DNA of 16,645 nt from JAKFVA01 sp046155225 (GTDB taxonomy: Bacteria > Pseudomonadota > Gammaproteobacteria > Burkholderiales > Burkholderiaceae_C), in NCBI GenBank assembly GCA_046155225.1, contig JBJXED010000067.1, positions 1 to 16,645 on the forward strand. Reading direction: 5' to 3'. Positions 1 through 6,378 of the stretch are shown in pieces. Made by a program: the position numbers and the translations under genes. The notes below the pieces were generated by a model. That model had not been told where the DNA came from. It ran no database searches and saw only the letters and a program-made list of their open reading frames with translations. Each line of letters starts with the position of its first letter. The stretch's first letter is position 1.

Positions 1-555
1 CTCAAAGTTAAAGCTGCTGCCAAGGATTTTGTCGCCCAAATAACCGGCATCGCGCGCTTCTTGCAGCGCTTCTTCAAAGCGGTCGTAGGTGGTGAAGATT
101 TCGCCGTGGATGTAGTTGTAGCCAACGCTAATGCCCATCGCATAAGCGGCAATGGCCATACCCTCAATCACGATGTGCGGATTGAATTGCAAGATGTCGC
201 GATCTTTGCACGTACCGGGTTCACCCTCGTCGGAATTGCATACCAAATACTTTTGACCCGGAAACTGTCTTGGCATGAAACTCCACTTGAGGCCCGTGGG
301 GAAGCCCGCGCCACCGCGACCGCGCAAGGCAGACTCTTTCACAGTGGCGATGACCTGGTCTTGGGTCATGGGCTCGTCACCCTCCAAGCCCAAAACTTTG
401 CGCAGTGCCTGATAGCCGCCCCGAGCCACGTAGTCCTTCAAACGCCAATTCGTACCGTCCAGACCGGCGTAAATTTGGGGCTCGATATGGCGGTTATGAA
501 AACAAGTTTGCACACCGGTGGCGGCAAACTGGGACAGCACCTGCTCGGCGTTCAT
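1..555 (-). CDS. nuoF: NADH-quinone oxidoreductase subunit F, N-terminal part (runs off the left edge)
   Basis: NuoF is the NADH- and FMN-binding subunit of respiratory complex I. It takes a hydride from NADH and passes electrons to the Fe-S chain; it sits in the peripheral arm on the cytoplasmic side. The 185 residues visible start at ATG 555. The glycine-rich FMN-binding segment GRGGAGFPTG lies at residues 79-88, followed by the family-typical block VCNSDEGEPGTCKDRD (105-120). The downstream NADH site and the C-terminal 4Fe-4S cysteines lie outside the window; the family is usually about 430-450 residues. The start codon overlaps the nuoE stop as ATGA, implying translational coupling. The reading frame is open to base 1 with no sign of damage. 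Confidence 0.97.
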   Translation of the reverse strand, partial: MNAEQVLSQFAATGVQTCFHNRHIEPQIYAGLDGTNWRLKDYVARGGYQALRKVLGLEGDEPMTQDQVIATVKESALRGRGGAGFPTGLKWSFMPRQFPGQKYLVCNSDEGEPGTCKDRDILQFNPHIVIEGMAIAAYAMGISVGYNYIHGEIFTTYDRFEEALQEARDAGYLGDKILGSSFNFE

Positions 556-1067
556 GACTTGACCTCAACAGAAACAGCTGCCGCACTGGCAGCGGCACGC
601 AGACCATCAATTAACTGGTCAAGTTTGTCAGTGCTCATAAAGCTGCACATCGTGCGATCATTGACCAGCAGGACCGGCGAGTCGGCGCATGCACCCAGGC
701 ACTCGCTTTGCTGCAAAGTGAACAAGCCGTCAGCGCTGGTGTCGCCCATGGTCACGTCCAATTTCTTCTCCAAGTAGTGCAGGGTATTTTGGCCGTCGCG
801 CAATTGGCAGGGCAAATTGGTGCAGACGTTGAGCTTGTACTTGCCCACCGGTTGCTGGTTGTACATGTTGTAGAAAGTGGTTACTTCATGGACGGCAATT
901 GGTGCCATGTCCAAGTAGTCAGCCACCAGCTTTTCACTGCTCAGTGAGACATGGCCTTCCTGCTCCTGGACGATGGCTAGGCAAGCCATCACCGCCGACT
1001 GCTTCTGGTCAGCCGGGTACTTGGCCACTTCCTTGTCGAAGCGCTCGCGCATGGCATCCCGCATCAT
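552..1067 (-). CDS. nuoE: NADH-quinone oxidoreductase subunit E (2Fe-2S, thioredoxin-like)
   Basis: NuoE is the small 2Fe-2S subunit of the NADH-oxidising module of complex I and pairs with NuoF. The 171-residue product has the expected length. It carries the four cluster ligands in the typical spacing: Cys82 and Cys87 (CTNLPC), then Cys123 and Cys127 (CLGAC). The N-terminal helical part includes the family block EVTTFYNMYN (61-70). The start ATG at 1067 overlaps the nuoD stop as ATGA; a second Met follows immediately, so the start could be one codon later. The gene ends in an ATGA overlap with nuoF. This is the clear NuoE of a proton-pumping NDH-1. Confidence 0.97.
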   Translation of the reverse strand: MMRDAMRERFDKEVAKYPADQKQSAVMACLAIVQEQEGHVSLSSEKLVADYLDMAPIAVHEVTTFYNMYNQQPVGKYKLNVCTNLPCQLRDGQNTLHYLEKKLDVTMGDTSADGLFTLQQSECLGACADSPVLLVNDRTMCSFMSTDKLDQLIDGLRAAASAAAVSVEVKS

Positions 1068-2317
1068 CGGTCAATCTCTCCAAAAACAATGTCCATCGTG
1101 CCAATTACCGCCACCGCATCGGCAATCATGTGGCCTCGGCTCATTTCGTCGAGTGCGGCCAAATGGGCAAAGCCTGGTGCGCGGATTTTCAGGCGGTAAG
1201 GTTTGTTGGCACCATCGCTCACGATATAGATCCCGAACTCGCCCTTGGGGTGCTCAACCGCAGCGTATGCCTCGCCTTCGGGCACGTGAAAGCCTTCGGT
1301 GAACAGCTTGAAATGGTGGATCAGTTCTTCCATGTTGGTCTTCATCGACTCGCGGTCCGGCGCGGCCACCTTGTGGTTGTCGGTGATCACCGGGCCGGGG
1401 TTTACGCGCAGCCAGTCCACGCATTGCTTGATGATGCGGTTGGACTGGCTCATCTCTTCCATGCGCACCAGGTAACGGTCATAGCAGTCACCGGTTTTGC
1501 CCACAGGCACGTCAAAGTCCATCTTTGCGTAGACGTCGTAGGGCTGTTGCTTGCGCAAGTCCCAGGCAATGCCGGAGCCGCGCAGCATTGGGCCGGTAAA
1601 GCCCAGGTTCAGTGCCCGCTCCGGCGTGACGACACCAATACCCACGGTGCGCTGCTTCCAGATGCGGTTGTCGGTGAGCAGGGTGTGGTATTCGGACAGG
1701 TTTTGGGGGAAACGCTGGGTGAAATCCTCGATGAAATCAAGCATCGAACCCTGGCGGTTGCTGTTCATGCCCTTGATGGCGCGGGCGTTGTGAATCTTGC
1801 TGGCCTGGTATTGGGGCATGGCGGCAGGCAGGTCGCGGTAGACGCCGCCGGGGCGGAAATAGGCGGCGTGCATACGTGCACCCGACACGGCCTCGTACAG
1901 GTCGAATAAATCCTCACGCTCGCGAAAGGCGTAGAGAAAAATCGTCATCGCACCGCAATCGAGTCCGTGGCAGCCCAGCCAGAGCAGGTGATTCAGGAGG
2001 CGCGTGATTTCGGAGAACATGACGCGGATGTACTGGGCGCGCTCGGGCACTTCCAGGCCCATGAGCTTTTCGATGGCCAAGCAATACGCGTGCTCGTTGC
2101 ACATCATCGACACGTAGTCGAGCCGGTCCATATACGGCAGCGACTGGATATAGGTCTTGCTCTCGGCCAGCTTCTCGGTAGCGCGGTGCAGCAGGCCAAT
2201 GTGCGGGTCGGCGCGCTGGATGACTTCGCCGTCCAACTCCAATACCAAGCGTAAAACACCATGCGCTGCCGGGTGCTGCGGACCAAAATTGAGCGTGTAG
2301 TTCTTGATTTCAGCCAT
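1064..2317 (-). CDS. nuoD: NADH-quinone oxidoreductase subunit D
   Basis: NuoD is the 49-kDa-type subunit of complex I. With NuoB it forms the quinone-binding cavity next to cluster N2. The protein has 417 residues, the normal length for a separate, unfused NuoD. It begins with the family-typical block NFGPQHPAAHGVLRLVLELD near residues 10-29 and ends with DIVFGEIDR, also typical. The protein descends from the large subunit of NiFe hydrogenases but lacks the nickel-binding cysteines, as NuoD always does. Its ATG shares one base with the nuoC stop (TAATG), and its stop overlaps nuoE as ATGA. nuoC and nuoD are separate genes here, unlike the fused nuoCD of Escherichia coli. Confidence 0.97.
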   Translation of the reverse strand: MAEIKNYTLNFGPQHPAAHGVLRLVLELDGEVIQRADPHIGLLHRATEKLAESKTYIQSLPYMDRLDYVSMMCNEHAYCLAIEKLMGLEVPERAQYIRVMFSEITRLLNHLLWLGCHGLDCGAMTIFLYAFREREDLFDLYEAVSGARMHAAYFRPGGVYRDLPAAMPQYQASKIHNARAIKGMNSNRQGSMLDFIEDFTQRFPQNLSEYHTLLTDNRIWKQRTVGIGVVTPERALNLGFTGPMLRGSGIAWDLRKQQPYDVYAKMDFDVPVGKTGDCYDRYLVRMEEMSQSNRIIKQCVDWLRVNPGPVITDNHKVAAPDRESMKTNMEELIHHFKLFTEGFHVPEGEAYAAVEHPKGEFGIYIVSDGANKPYRLKIRAPGFAHLAALDEMSRGHMIADAVAVIGTMDIVFGEIDR

Positions 2318-2946
2318 TACTGCAAGCCACCGTAGTTGTCTTCACGAATCACCCGCGGCGTTATGTCACGGGGTTCAATCGTGACAGGCTGGTAGATCAC
2401 GCGCTTTTGCTCGGGGTCATAACGCATTTCCACATGACCCGAGGTGGGAAAATCTTTGCGAAACGGGTGACCGATAAAGCCGTAGTCGGTCAAGATGCGG
2501 CGCAAGTCCTCGTGACCTTCAAACACGATGCCAAACAAGTCGAAGCACTCGCGCTCGAACCAGTTGGCCGAGCTCCAAATGCCATTCAATGAGGCCACCA
2601 CCGGCAGATCATCGTCAGGGCAGAAGACCTTCAGGCGTACGCGCTGGTTCAGGCTGACTGACAGCAGATGCGACACCACGCAATAACGCGGCCCATCATA
2701 GGCACCGTCTTTGTACTCGGAGTAATCCACGCCACACAAATCAATCAACTGTTCAAATTGCAGGCCGGCACCATCACGCAATAGGGCCGCAGCAGCCAAG
2801 TAGTCGGCCGCAACCACCAGCACCTTGACCTCGCCACGGTCAACAACCACGCGTTTGGCCAACGCGCCCAACTGGTCGGTCAGGGTCTGCCGCAAAACCT
2901 GCACGTCCGCGCAGTAACTCACCGGGGTGCCAACGCTTTCGACCAT
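2317..2946 (-). CDS. nuoC: NADH-quinone oxidoreductase subunit C
   Basis: NuoC is the 30-kDa-type subunit of the peripheral arm of complex I. It contacts NuoD and NuoB and has no cofactor. I chose the ATG at 2946 (product MVESVGTP..., 209 residues). It lies two bases after the nuoB stop, with a GAGG Shine-Dalgarno about 8 bases upstream inside the end of nuoB. An upstream in-frame start at 3036 would add 30 residues that are only an out-of-frame reading of nuoB. The signature of the family is near residues 127-165: NWFERECFDLFGIVFEGHED followed by LRRILTDYGF and the HPFRKDFP block. The stop shares a base with the nuoD start. Confidence 0.95.
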   Translation of the reverse strand: MVESVGTPVSYCADVQVLRQTLTDQLGALAKRVVVDRGEVKVLVVAADYLAAAALLRDGAGLQFEQLIDLCGVDYSEYKDGAYDGPRYCVVSHLLSVSLNQRVRLKVFCPDDDLPVVASLNGIWSSANWFERECFDLFGIVFEGHEDLRRILTDYGFIGHPFRKDFPTSGHVEMRYDPEQKRVIYQPVTIEPRDITPRVIREDNYGGLQ

Positions 2947-2948
2947 GG

Positions 2949-3428
2949 TCAAGCCCTCGCAATCGTCTGGGTGCGGCGGATTTTTTGCTGCAACTGAATA
3001 ATGCCGTACATCAACGCTTCCGCCGTGGGCGGGCAACCCGGCACATAAACGTCTACCGGCACAATGCGGTCGCAGCCGCGCACCACCGAGTAGCTGTAGT
3101 GGTAGTAACCACCGCCGTTGGCGCAGGAACCCATTGAAAGCACCCAGCGCGGCTCGGGCATCTGGTCATAGACCTTACGCAGAGCTGGGGCCATTTTGTT
3201 GCACAAGGTGCCTGCGACGATCATCAAATCGGACTGGCGCGGACTGGGGCGAAACACCACACCAAAGCGGTCCAGGTCGTAGCGCGCAGCACCGGCATGC
3301 ATCATCTCGACAGCGCAACATGCCAGGCCAAAAGTCATGGGCCAGAGCGAGCCGGTCTTGGCCCAGTTCACCACCGTGTCCACGCTGGTGGTAACAAAGC
3401 CTTCTTTTAAAACGCCATCGATTGCCAT
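2949..3428 (-). CDS. nuoB: NADH-quinone oxidoreductase subunit B (cluster N2)
   Basis: NuoB carries the terminal 4Fe-4S cluster N2, which hands electrons to ubiquinone. The 159-residue product shows all four ligands: the tandem Cys37-Cys38 (GLACCAVE), Cys102 (MGSCANGGG) and Cys132 (VPGCPPTAEAL). Tandem cysteines ligating one cluster are diagnostic of this subunit. The length matches the usual betaproteobacterial form. It starts three bases after the nuoA stop and ends two bases before nuoC, so all are clearly one transcript. The C-terminal tail after the GIIQLQQKI block is short. Confidence 0.97.
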   Translation of the reverse strand: MAIDGVLKEGFVTTSVDTVVNWAKTGSLWPMTFGLACCAVEMMHAGAARYDLDRFGVVFRPSPRQSDLMIVAGTLCNKMAPALRKVYDQMPEPRWVLSMGSCANGGGYYHYSYSVVRGCDRIVPVDVYVPGCPPTAEALMYGIIQLQQKIRRTQTIARA

Positions 3429-3431
3429 GCG

Positions 3432-3791
3432 TCATTCCCAGTCAAGGGCACCTTTTTTCCACTCATAGATGAAGCCCACGACCAGGACACCGAGAAAAAT
3501 CATCATGGCCCAAAACCCGGTGCTGCCGATTTCTTTCAAAGCCACCGCCCATGGAAAAAGAAAAGCAATTTCCAAATCAAACAAGATGAACAGGATGGCC
3601 ACCAGGTAGTAGCGCACATCGAATTTCATGCGAGCGTCTTCAAACGCTTCAAAACCGCATTCATAAGGGGAATTTTTTTCGGCATCGGGCCGGTTCGGGC
3701 CGAGCAGATAACCGAGCAATTGGGGCACTACGCCGACGCCAACGCCAACCAGAATGAACAACAGTATGGGGAGATAGGCTTGGATATCCAT
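3432..3791 (-). CDS. nuoA: NADH-quinone oxidoreductase subunit A
   Basis: NuoA is a small membrane subunit of complex I at the junction between the membrane and peripheral arms. The 119-residue product has three predicted membrane helices (about 8-28, 62-82 and 93-110). The conserved loop SPYECGFEAF is at 41-50 and the conserved acidic pair of helix 2 (Asp72, Glu74) lies in FILFDLEIAFLFPWA. It is the first gene of the nuo cluster. I see no good Shine-Dalgarno before the ATG at 3791: the 18 bases upstream lack any GGAG-like run. The leader instead contains tandem hairpin-forming repeats (separate entry). The start fits family alignments I remember, so I keep it. Confidence 0.96.
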   Translation of the reverse strand: MDIQAYLPILLFILVGVGVGVVPQLLGYLLGPNRPDAEKNSPYECGFEAFEDARMKFDVRYYLVAILFILFDLEIAFLFPWAVALKEIGSTGFWAMMIFLGVLVVGFIYEWKKGALDWE

Positions 3792-3802
3792 GCGTACTGA
3801 GC

Positions 3803-3877
3803 GTAAGCGAATTGAAGATTCGAGTGAGTAGGCGAATTTAAGATTCGAGAACGTAGGCTCAATGAAGTGCGCGAACT
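3803..3877 (-). repeat. Tandem 25-bp imperfect repeats in the nuoA leader, each with a small inverted repeat
   Basis: Three adjacent 25-base units start at 3803, 3828 and 3853. Units 1 and 2 match at 20 of 25 positions; unit 3 matches unit 2 at only about 12 of 25 and is degenerate. Units 1 and 2 each contain the inverted repeat CGAAT-N5-ATTCG (3808-3822 and 3833-3847), so the nuo mRNA would carry two small consecutive hairpins just before nuoA. Function unknown. They could be binding sites for a regulator of the nuo operon, RNA stability elements, or a chance duplication. Confidence 0.7.
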
Positions 3878-3891
3878 TGCGTAGACTGATT

Positions 3892-3976
3892 TGGTGCCGA
3901 CGGCGAGACTCGAACTCGCACAGCTTTCGCCACTACCACCTCAAGGTAGCGTGTATACCAATTTCACCACGTCGGC
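3892..3976 (-). tRNA. tRNA-Leu, anticodon GAG
   Basis: An 85-nt tRNA with a perfect 7-bp acceptor stem (GCCGACG with CGTCGGC), discriminator A and encoded CCA (3892-3894). The anticodon stem CTACC/GGTAG encloses loop TTGAGGT, giving anticodon GAG at 3940-3942, which reads CUC and CUU leucine codons. The long variable arm and the T-arm GCGAG-TTCGAGT-CTCGC confirm a class II leucine tRNA. It lies between secG and nuoA on the same strand and is probably cut from a longer transcript. Confidence 0.97.
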
Positions 3977-4006
3977 AGTGCTTTTGACCGGGCAGAGTTT
4001 ACCCTG

Positions 4007-4025
4007 AAAAGCCTGATTCTTAGGC
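4007..4025 (-). terminator. Weak possible terminator after secG
   Basis: On the minus strand GCCT-N7-AGGC (4025 to 4011) is followed by four T residues (4010-4007). The stem is only 4 bp and the T run is short, so it would be leaky at best. It fits a partial stop between secG and tRNA-Leu, but could be chance. Confidence 0.3.
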
Positions 4026-4047
4026 GGGCGAAGACCTTTTGTCCGGC

Positions 4048-4503
4048 TTAGCGAGTTGGGCTTTGGCTGGCGCCAGGTGCGCCCGTCACGGGTGACACGG
4101 GGACTGGACTGGACACCAAGCTGGCTGCTGCTGAAGCAGCTGTGGCTGCCCCACCAGGAACAGGCGCCGCACCTGGGATCAACTGGGCACCCGTTGCCGC
4201 CGAAGCGGGCAGTACCGGGGCTGTGCCCAGGCCCTGCAACACGTTGCTGGAGCCGGATACCGGCCTGACATTGCCAAAATACGCCAACGTCAAAGTGCAG
4301 ACGAAAAACACCGTGGCCAACACGCCCGTGGCGCGCGACAAAAAGTTGGCGCTGCCGCTGGCACCAAACAAGCTGCCCGAGGTGCCACTGCCAAAGGCCG
4401 CACCCATGTCGGCTCCCTTGCCCTGCTGGATCAAGATCAGGCCAATCATGCCCAGCGCCGTGAGAATTTGTACGGCCAACAAAATAGTGAGTGCTGCTTG
4501 CAT
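4048..4503 (-). CDS. secG: Preprotein translocase subunit SecG
   Basis: SecG is the small inner-membrane partner of SecYEG that assists protein export by inverting its topology. Helix 1 is about residues 4-25 and helix 2 about 59-77. They are separated by the family-typical loop QQGKGADMGAAFGSG (26-40) followed by the SLFGASGSANFLSR block. The start ATG 4503 has a good AGGAGT Shine-Dalgarno. The protein is 151 residues, against about 110 in E. coli. The extra length is a low-complexity Ala/Pro/Val/Ser/Gly tail from residue 78 onward. It follows tpiA on the same strand by 37 bases. Confidence 0.95.
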   Translation of the reverse strand: MQAALTILLAVQILTALGMIGLILIQQGKGADMGAAFGSGTSGSLFGASGSANFLSRATGVLATVFFVCTLTLAYFGNVRPVSGSSNVLQGLGTAPVLPASAATGAQLIPGAAPVPGGAATAASAAASLVSSPVPVSPVTGAPGASQSPTR

Positions 4504-4540
4504 GAATTACTCCTGAATAAATAGCGTTATGTGCAATGCC

Positions 4541-5284
4541 TTATTGGGCTTGCTCAATAATTGATAAGAAATCTGAGGCTTTGAGCGCCGCTCCGCCCAC
4601 CAAGCCGCCGTCAATATCGGGCTGCGCGAGCAAGGCGGCGGCATTGCCCGCGTTCATGCTGCCGCCATAGAGCATCTTAATTTTGTCTGCATGTGGGGTA
4701 GCGGCACGCAGTTGCAAGCGCAGCAAGGCGTGTACCTGCTGCGCCTGCTCGGGCGAGGCGACGTGCCCAGTGCCAATGGCCCAGACAGGCTCGTAAGCCA
4801 GCATGATCTCGCTGATGCAATGGCCATTGACGTGAATGACGGCGGCGAGCTGGCGTTTCACGACCTCTTCGGTTTGACCTGCTTGCCGCTCGGCCAGTGT
4901 CTCTCCCACGCAGACAATGGGCGTGATGCCCGCTGCCAGCGCCGCTTTGGCTTTGCAGGCCACCAAAGCGTCGGTTTCAAAGTGGTATTGGCGGCGCTCC
5001 GAGTGACCGACCAGGCTATAGCGAACGCCAAAATCTTGCAGCATGGCGGCTGAGACTTCGCCGGTGTAGGCGCCTAGCGCCTGGGCCGAGAGGTCTTGCG
5101 CACCCCATGCGATAGCGCTGCCTCCCAGCAGGGCCTGCGCCTGCGCCAGATAAGGCATAGGAACACACACCGCCACACCGCAACCCGGCGCGACGCAACC
5201 GGCCAACAAGTCGCGCAGCAAAGCGGAATTGCCTGCCAAGCTGCCGTTCATCTTCCAGTTGCCCACAATCAGTTTTGATTTCAT
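4541..5284 (-). CDS. tpiA: Triosephosphate isomerase
   Basis: TpiA interconverts dihydroxyacetone phosphate and glyceraldehyde 3-phosphate in glycolysis and gluconeogenesis; it is a cytoplasmic TIM barrel. The 247-residue product shows all catalytic residues: Asn9 and Lys11 in GNWKMNG, His94 in VGHSERR, and Glu165 in AYEPVWAIGTG (163-173, which begins the mobile loop). The phosphate-binding ends LYGGSMN (205-211) and GGLVGGAAL are intact. I chose the ATG at 5284 over the in-frame ATG four codons upstream. GGGAGG lies 4 bases before the later ATG, and this start overlaps the stop of the upstream oxidoreductase gene as ATGA. Confidence 0.97.
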   Translation of the reverse strand: MKSKLIVGNWKMNGSLAGNSALLRDLLAGCVAPGCGVAVCVPMPYLAQAQALLGGSAIAWGAQDLSAQALGAYTGEVSAAMLQDFGVRYSLVGHSERRQYHFETDALVACKAKAALAAGITPIVCVGETLAERQAGQTEEVVKRQLAAVIHVNGHCISEIMLAYEPVWAIGTGHVASPEQAQQVHALLRLQLRAATPHADKIKMLYGGSMNAGNAAALLAQPDIDGGLVGGAALKASDFLSIIEQAQ

Positions 5285-6276
5285 GCGGCCTCCCATTCCA
5301 GGACGAGCTTGCCAATGTGCGCGTTCGATTCCATCAGGGCGTGCGCCTTTGCGGCCTGCGCAGCCGGGAAAGTTTGGTAGATCACCGGCTTGATGTCACC
5401 CGAAGCCAGCAACGGCCAAACTTTTTGCCGTAACGCGCTGGCGATCGCCGCCTTGAAAGCCACCGGCCGCGCACGCAAAGTGGAGCCGGAAATCTGCAAC
5501 CGCTTGCGCAGCACCAGGCCGGCATTGAACTCGCTGCGGGTGCCGCCTTGCACCGCAATGATGACCAGCCTGCCGTCATCGGACAGACACTCGACCTCGC
5601 GCGCCACATAGGCCCCGGCCACCATGTCCAATATGACATCGACGCCGCGGCCATCGGTCAGTCGCTTGGCCTCTGCGGCAAAGTCCTGCGTTCGGTAATT
5701 GACCGCGTGGTCTGCGCCCAAGGCCAAGCAGGCTGCACATTTTTCGTCACTGCCCGCCGTGACGATCACCCGCGCCCCCAAAGCCTTGGCCATTTGAATT
5801 GCCGCAACGCCGATGCCGCTGCCGCCGCCCTGCACCAGCAAGGTTTCCCCGGGCTGCAAATGCGCGCGGTCAAACACGTTACTCCAGACGGTAAAGAAAG
5901 TTTCTGGCAGCGCAGCCGCCTCTACATCGGTCAGCGCACCGGGCACTGGCAAACACTGGCGCACCGGTGCCGCGCACAGCTGCGCGTAGCCCCCCCCTGT
6001 CACCAATGCGCAGACCCGATCCCCCAGCTTGAAGCCCGCCTCGGCCATGGCACCCGCGTCGCCCGCCACGATCTCGCCCGCCACTTCGAGTCCTGGAATA
6101 TCCGGGGCACCCGGCGGCGGCGGATAGTTGCCGCTGCGCTGCAAGACATCCGGCCGGTTGACGCCACTGGCATGCACACGGATCAGTACCTCGCCCGGCC
6201 CTGCAACGGGGTCAGGACGCTCGCCAAGGCGCAAGACCTCGGGTCCGCCAGGGGCACTGATTTCAACCGCGAACAT
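5281..6276 (-). CDS. NAD(P)H quinone oxidoreductase, PIG3 / zeta-crystallin family
   Basis: A zinc-independent medium-chain dehydrogenase/reductase of the quinone oxidoreductase branch; PIG3-type enzymes reduce quinones using NADPH. The 331-residue product has the GroES-like N-terminal domain, with block ASGVNRPDVLQRSGNYPPPP at 36-55. Its Rossmann domain contains the nucleotide motif QGGGSGIGVAAIQ (149-161) and TAGSDEKC (173-180). The zinc ligands of alcohol dehydrogenases are absent. The substrate in this organism cannot be read from sequence. The stop overlaps the tpiA start (ATGA), so the two genes are probably co-translated. It starts 102 bases after pnp. The gene is often labelled qor, but orthology to E. 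coli Qor is not established here. Confidence 0.93.
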   Translation of the reverse strand: MFAVEISAPGGPEVLRLGERPDPVAGPGEVLIRVHASGVNRPDVLQRSGNYPPPPGAPDIPGLEVAGEIVAGDAGAMAEAGFKLGDRVCALVTGGGYAQLCAAPVRQCLPVPGALTDVEAAALPETFFTVWSNVFDRAHLQPGETLLVQGGGSGIGVAAIQMAKALGARVIVTAGSDEKCAACLALGADHAVNYRTQDFAAEAKRLTDGRGVDVILDMVAGAYVAREVECLSDDGRLVIIAVQGGTRSEFNAGLVLRKRLQISGSTLRARPVAFKAAIASALRQKVWPLLASGDIKPVIYQTFPAAQAAKAHALMESNAHIGKLVLEWEAA

Positions 6277-6305
6277 GCGTCACAACGATAATTTAGAGTG
6301 TTTTA

Positions 6306-6354
6306 TGGCTCTGGCCAAGGTAAAACTTGCCGATAATGCTATAAATAATATAGC
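6306..6354. repeat. Dispersed intergenic palindromic repeat, copy 1
   Basis: A 49-base AT-rich element between pnp and the oxidoreductase gene. It contains TGGCT, then GCCAA, TTGCC and TAA blocks, and ends in the dyad GCTATA-N5-TATAGC (6338-6354). It aligns with 13141-13190 with one single-base gap and about 32 of 49 identical columns; the matches fall mainly in these blocks. Both copies have the same orientation. Nothing else is recognisable in the 102-base gap 6277-6378. Confidence 0.6.
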
Positions 6355-6378
6355 TCTACCGACCGGTTCAAGCTCGGC

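Noticed and set aside
899..1909. A 336-codon plus-strand open frame opposite nuoE and nuoD
   Set aside because: It is antisense to two clear complex I genes and shows no family features.
2947..3036. A longer nuoC start within nuoB
   Set aside because: The extra 30 residues overlap nuoB out of frame, and the ATG at 2946 has its own Shine-Dalgarno.
3803..3877. A CRISPR-like array before nuoA
   Set aside because: The 25-bp units are directly adjacent with no unique spacers, only about three copies exist and they diverge.
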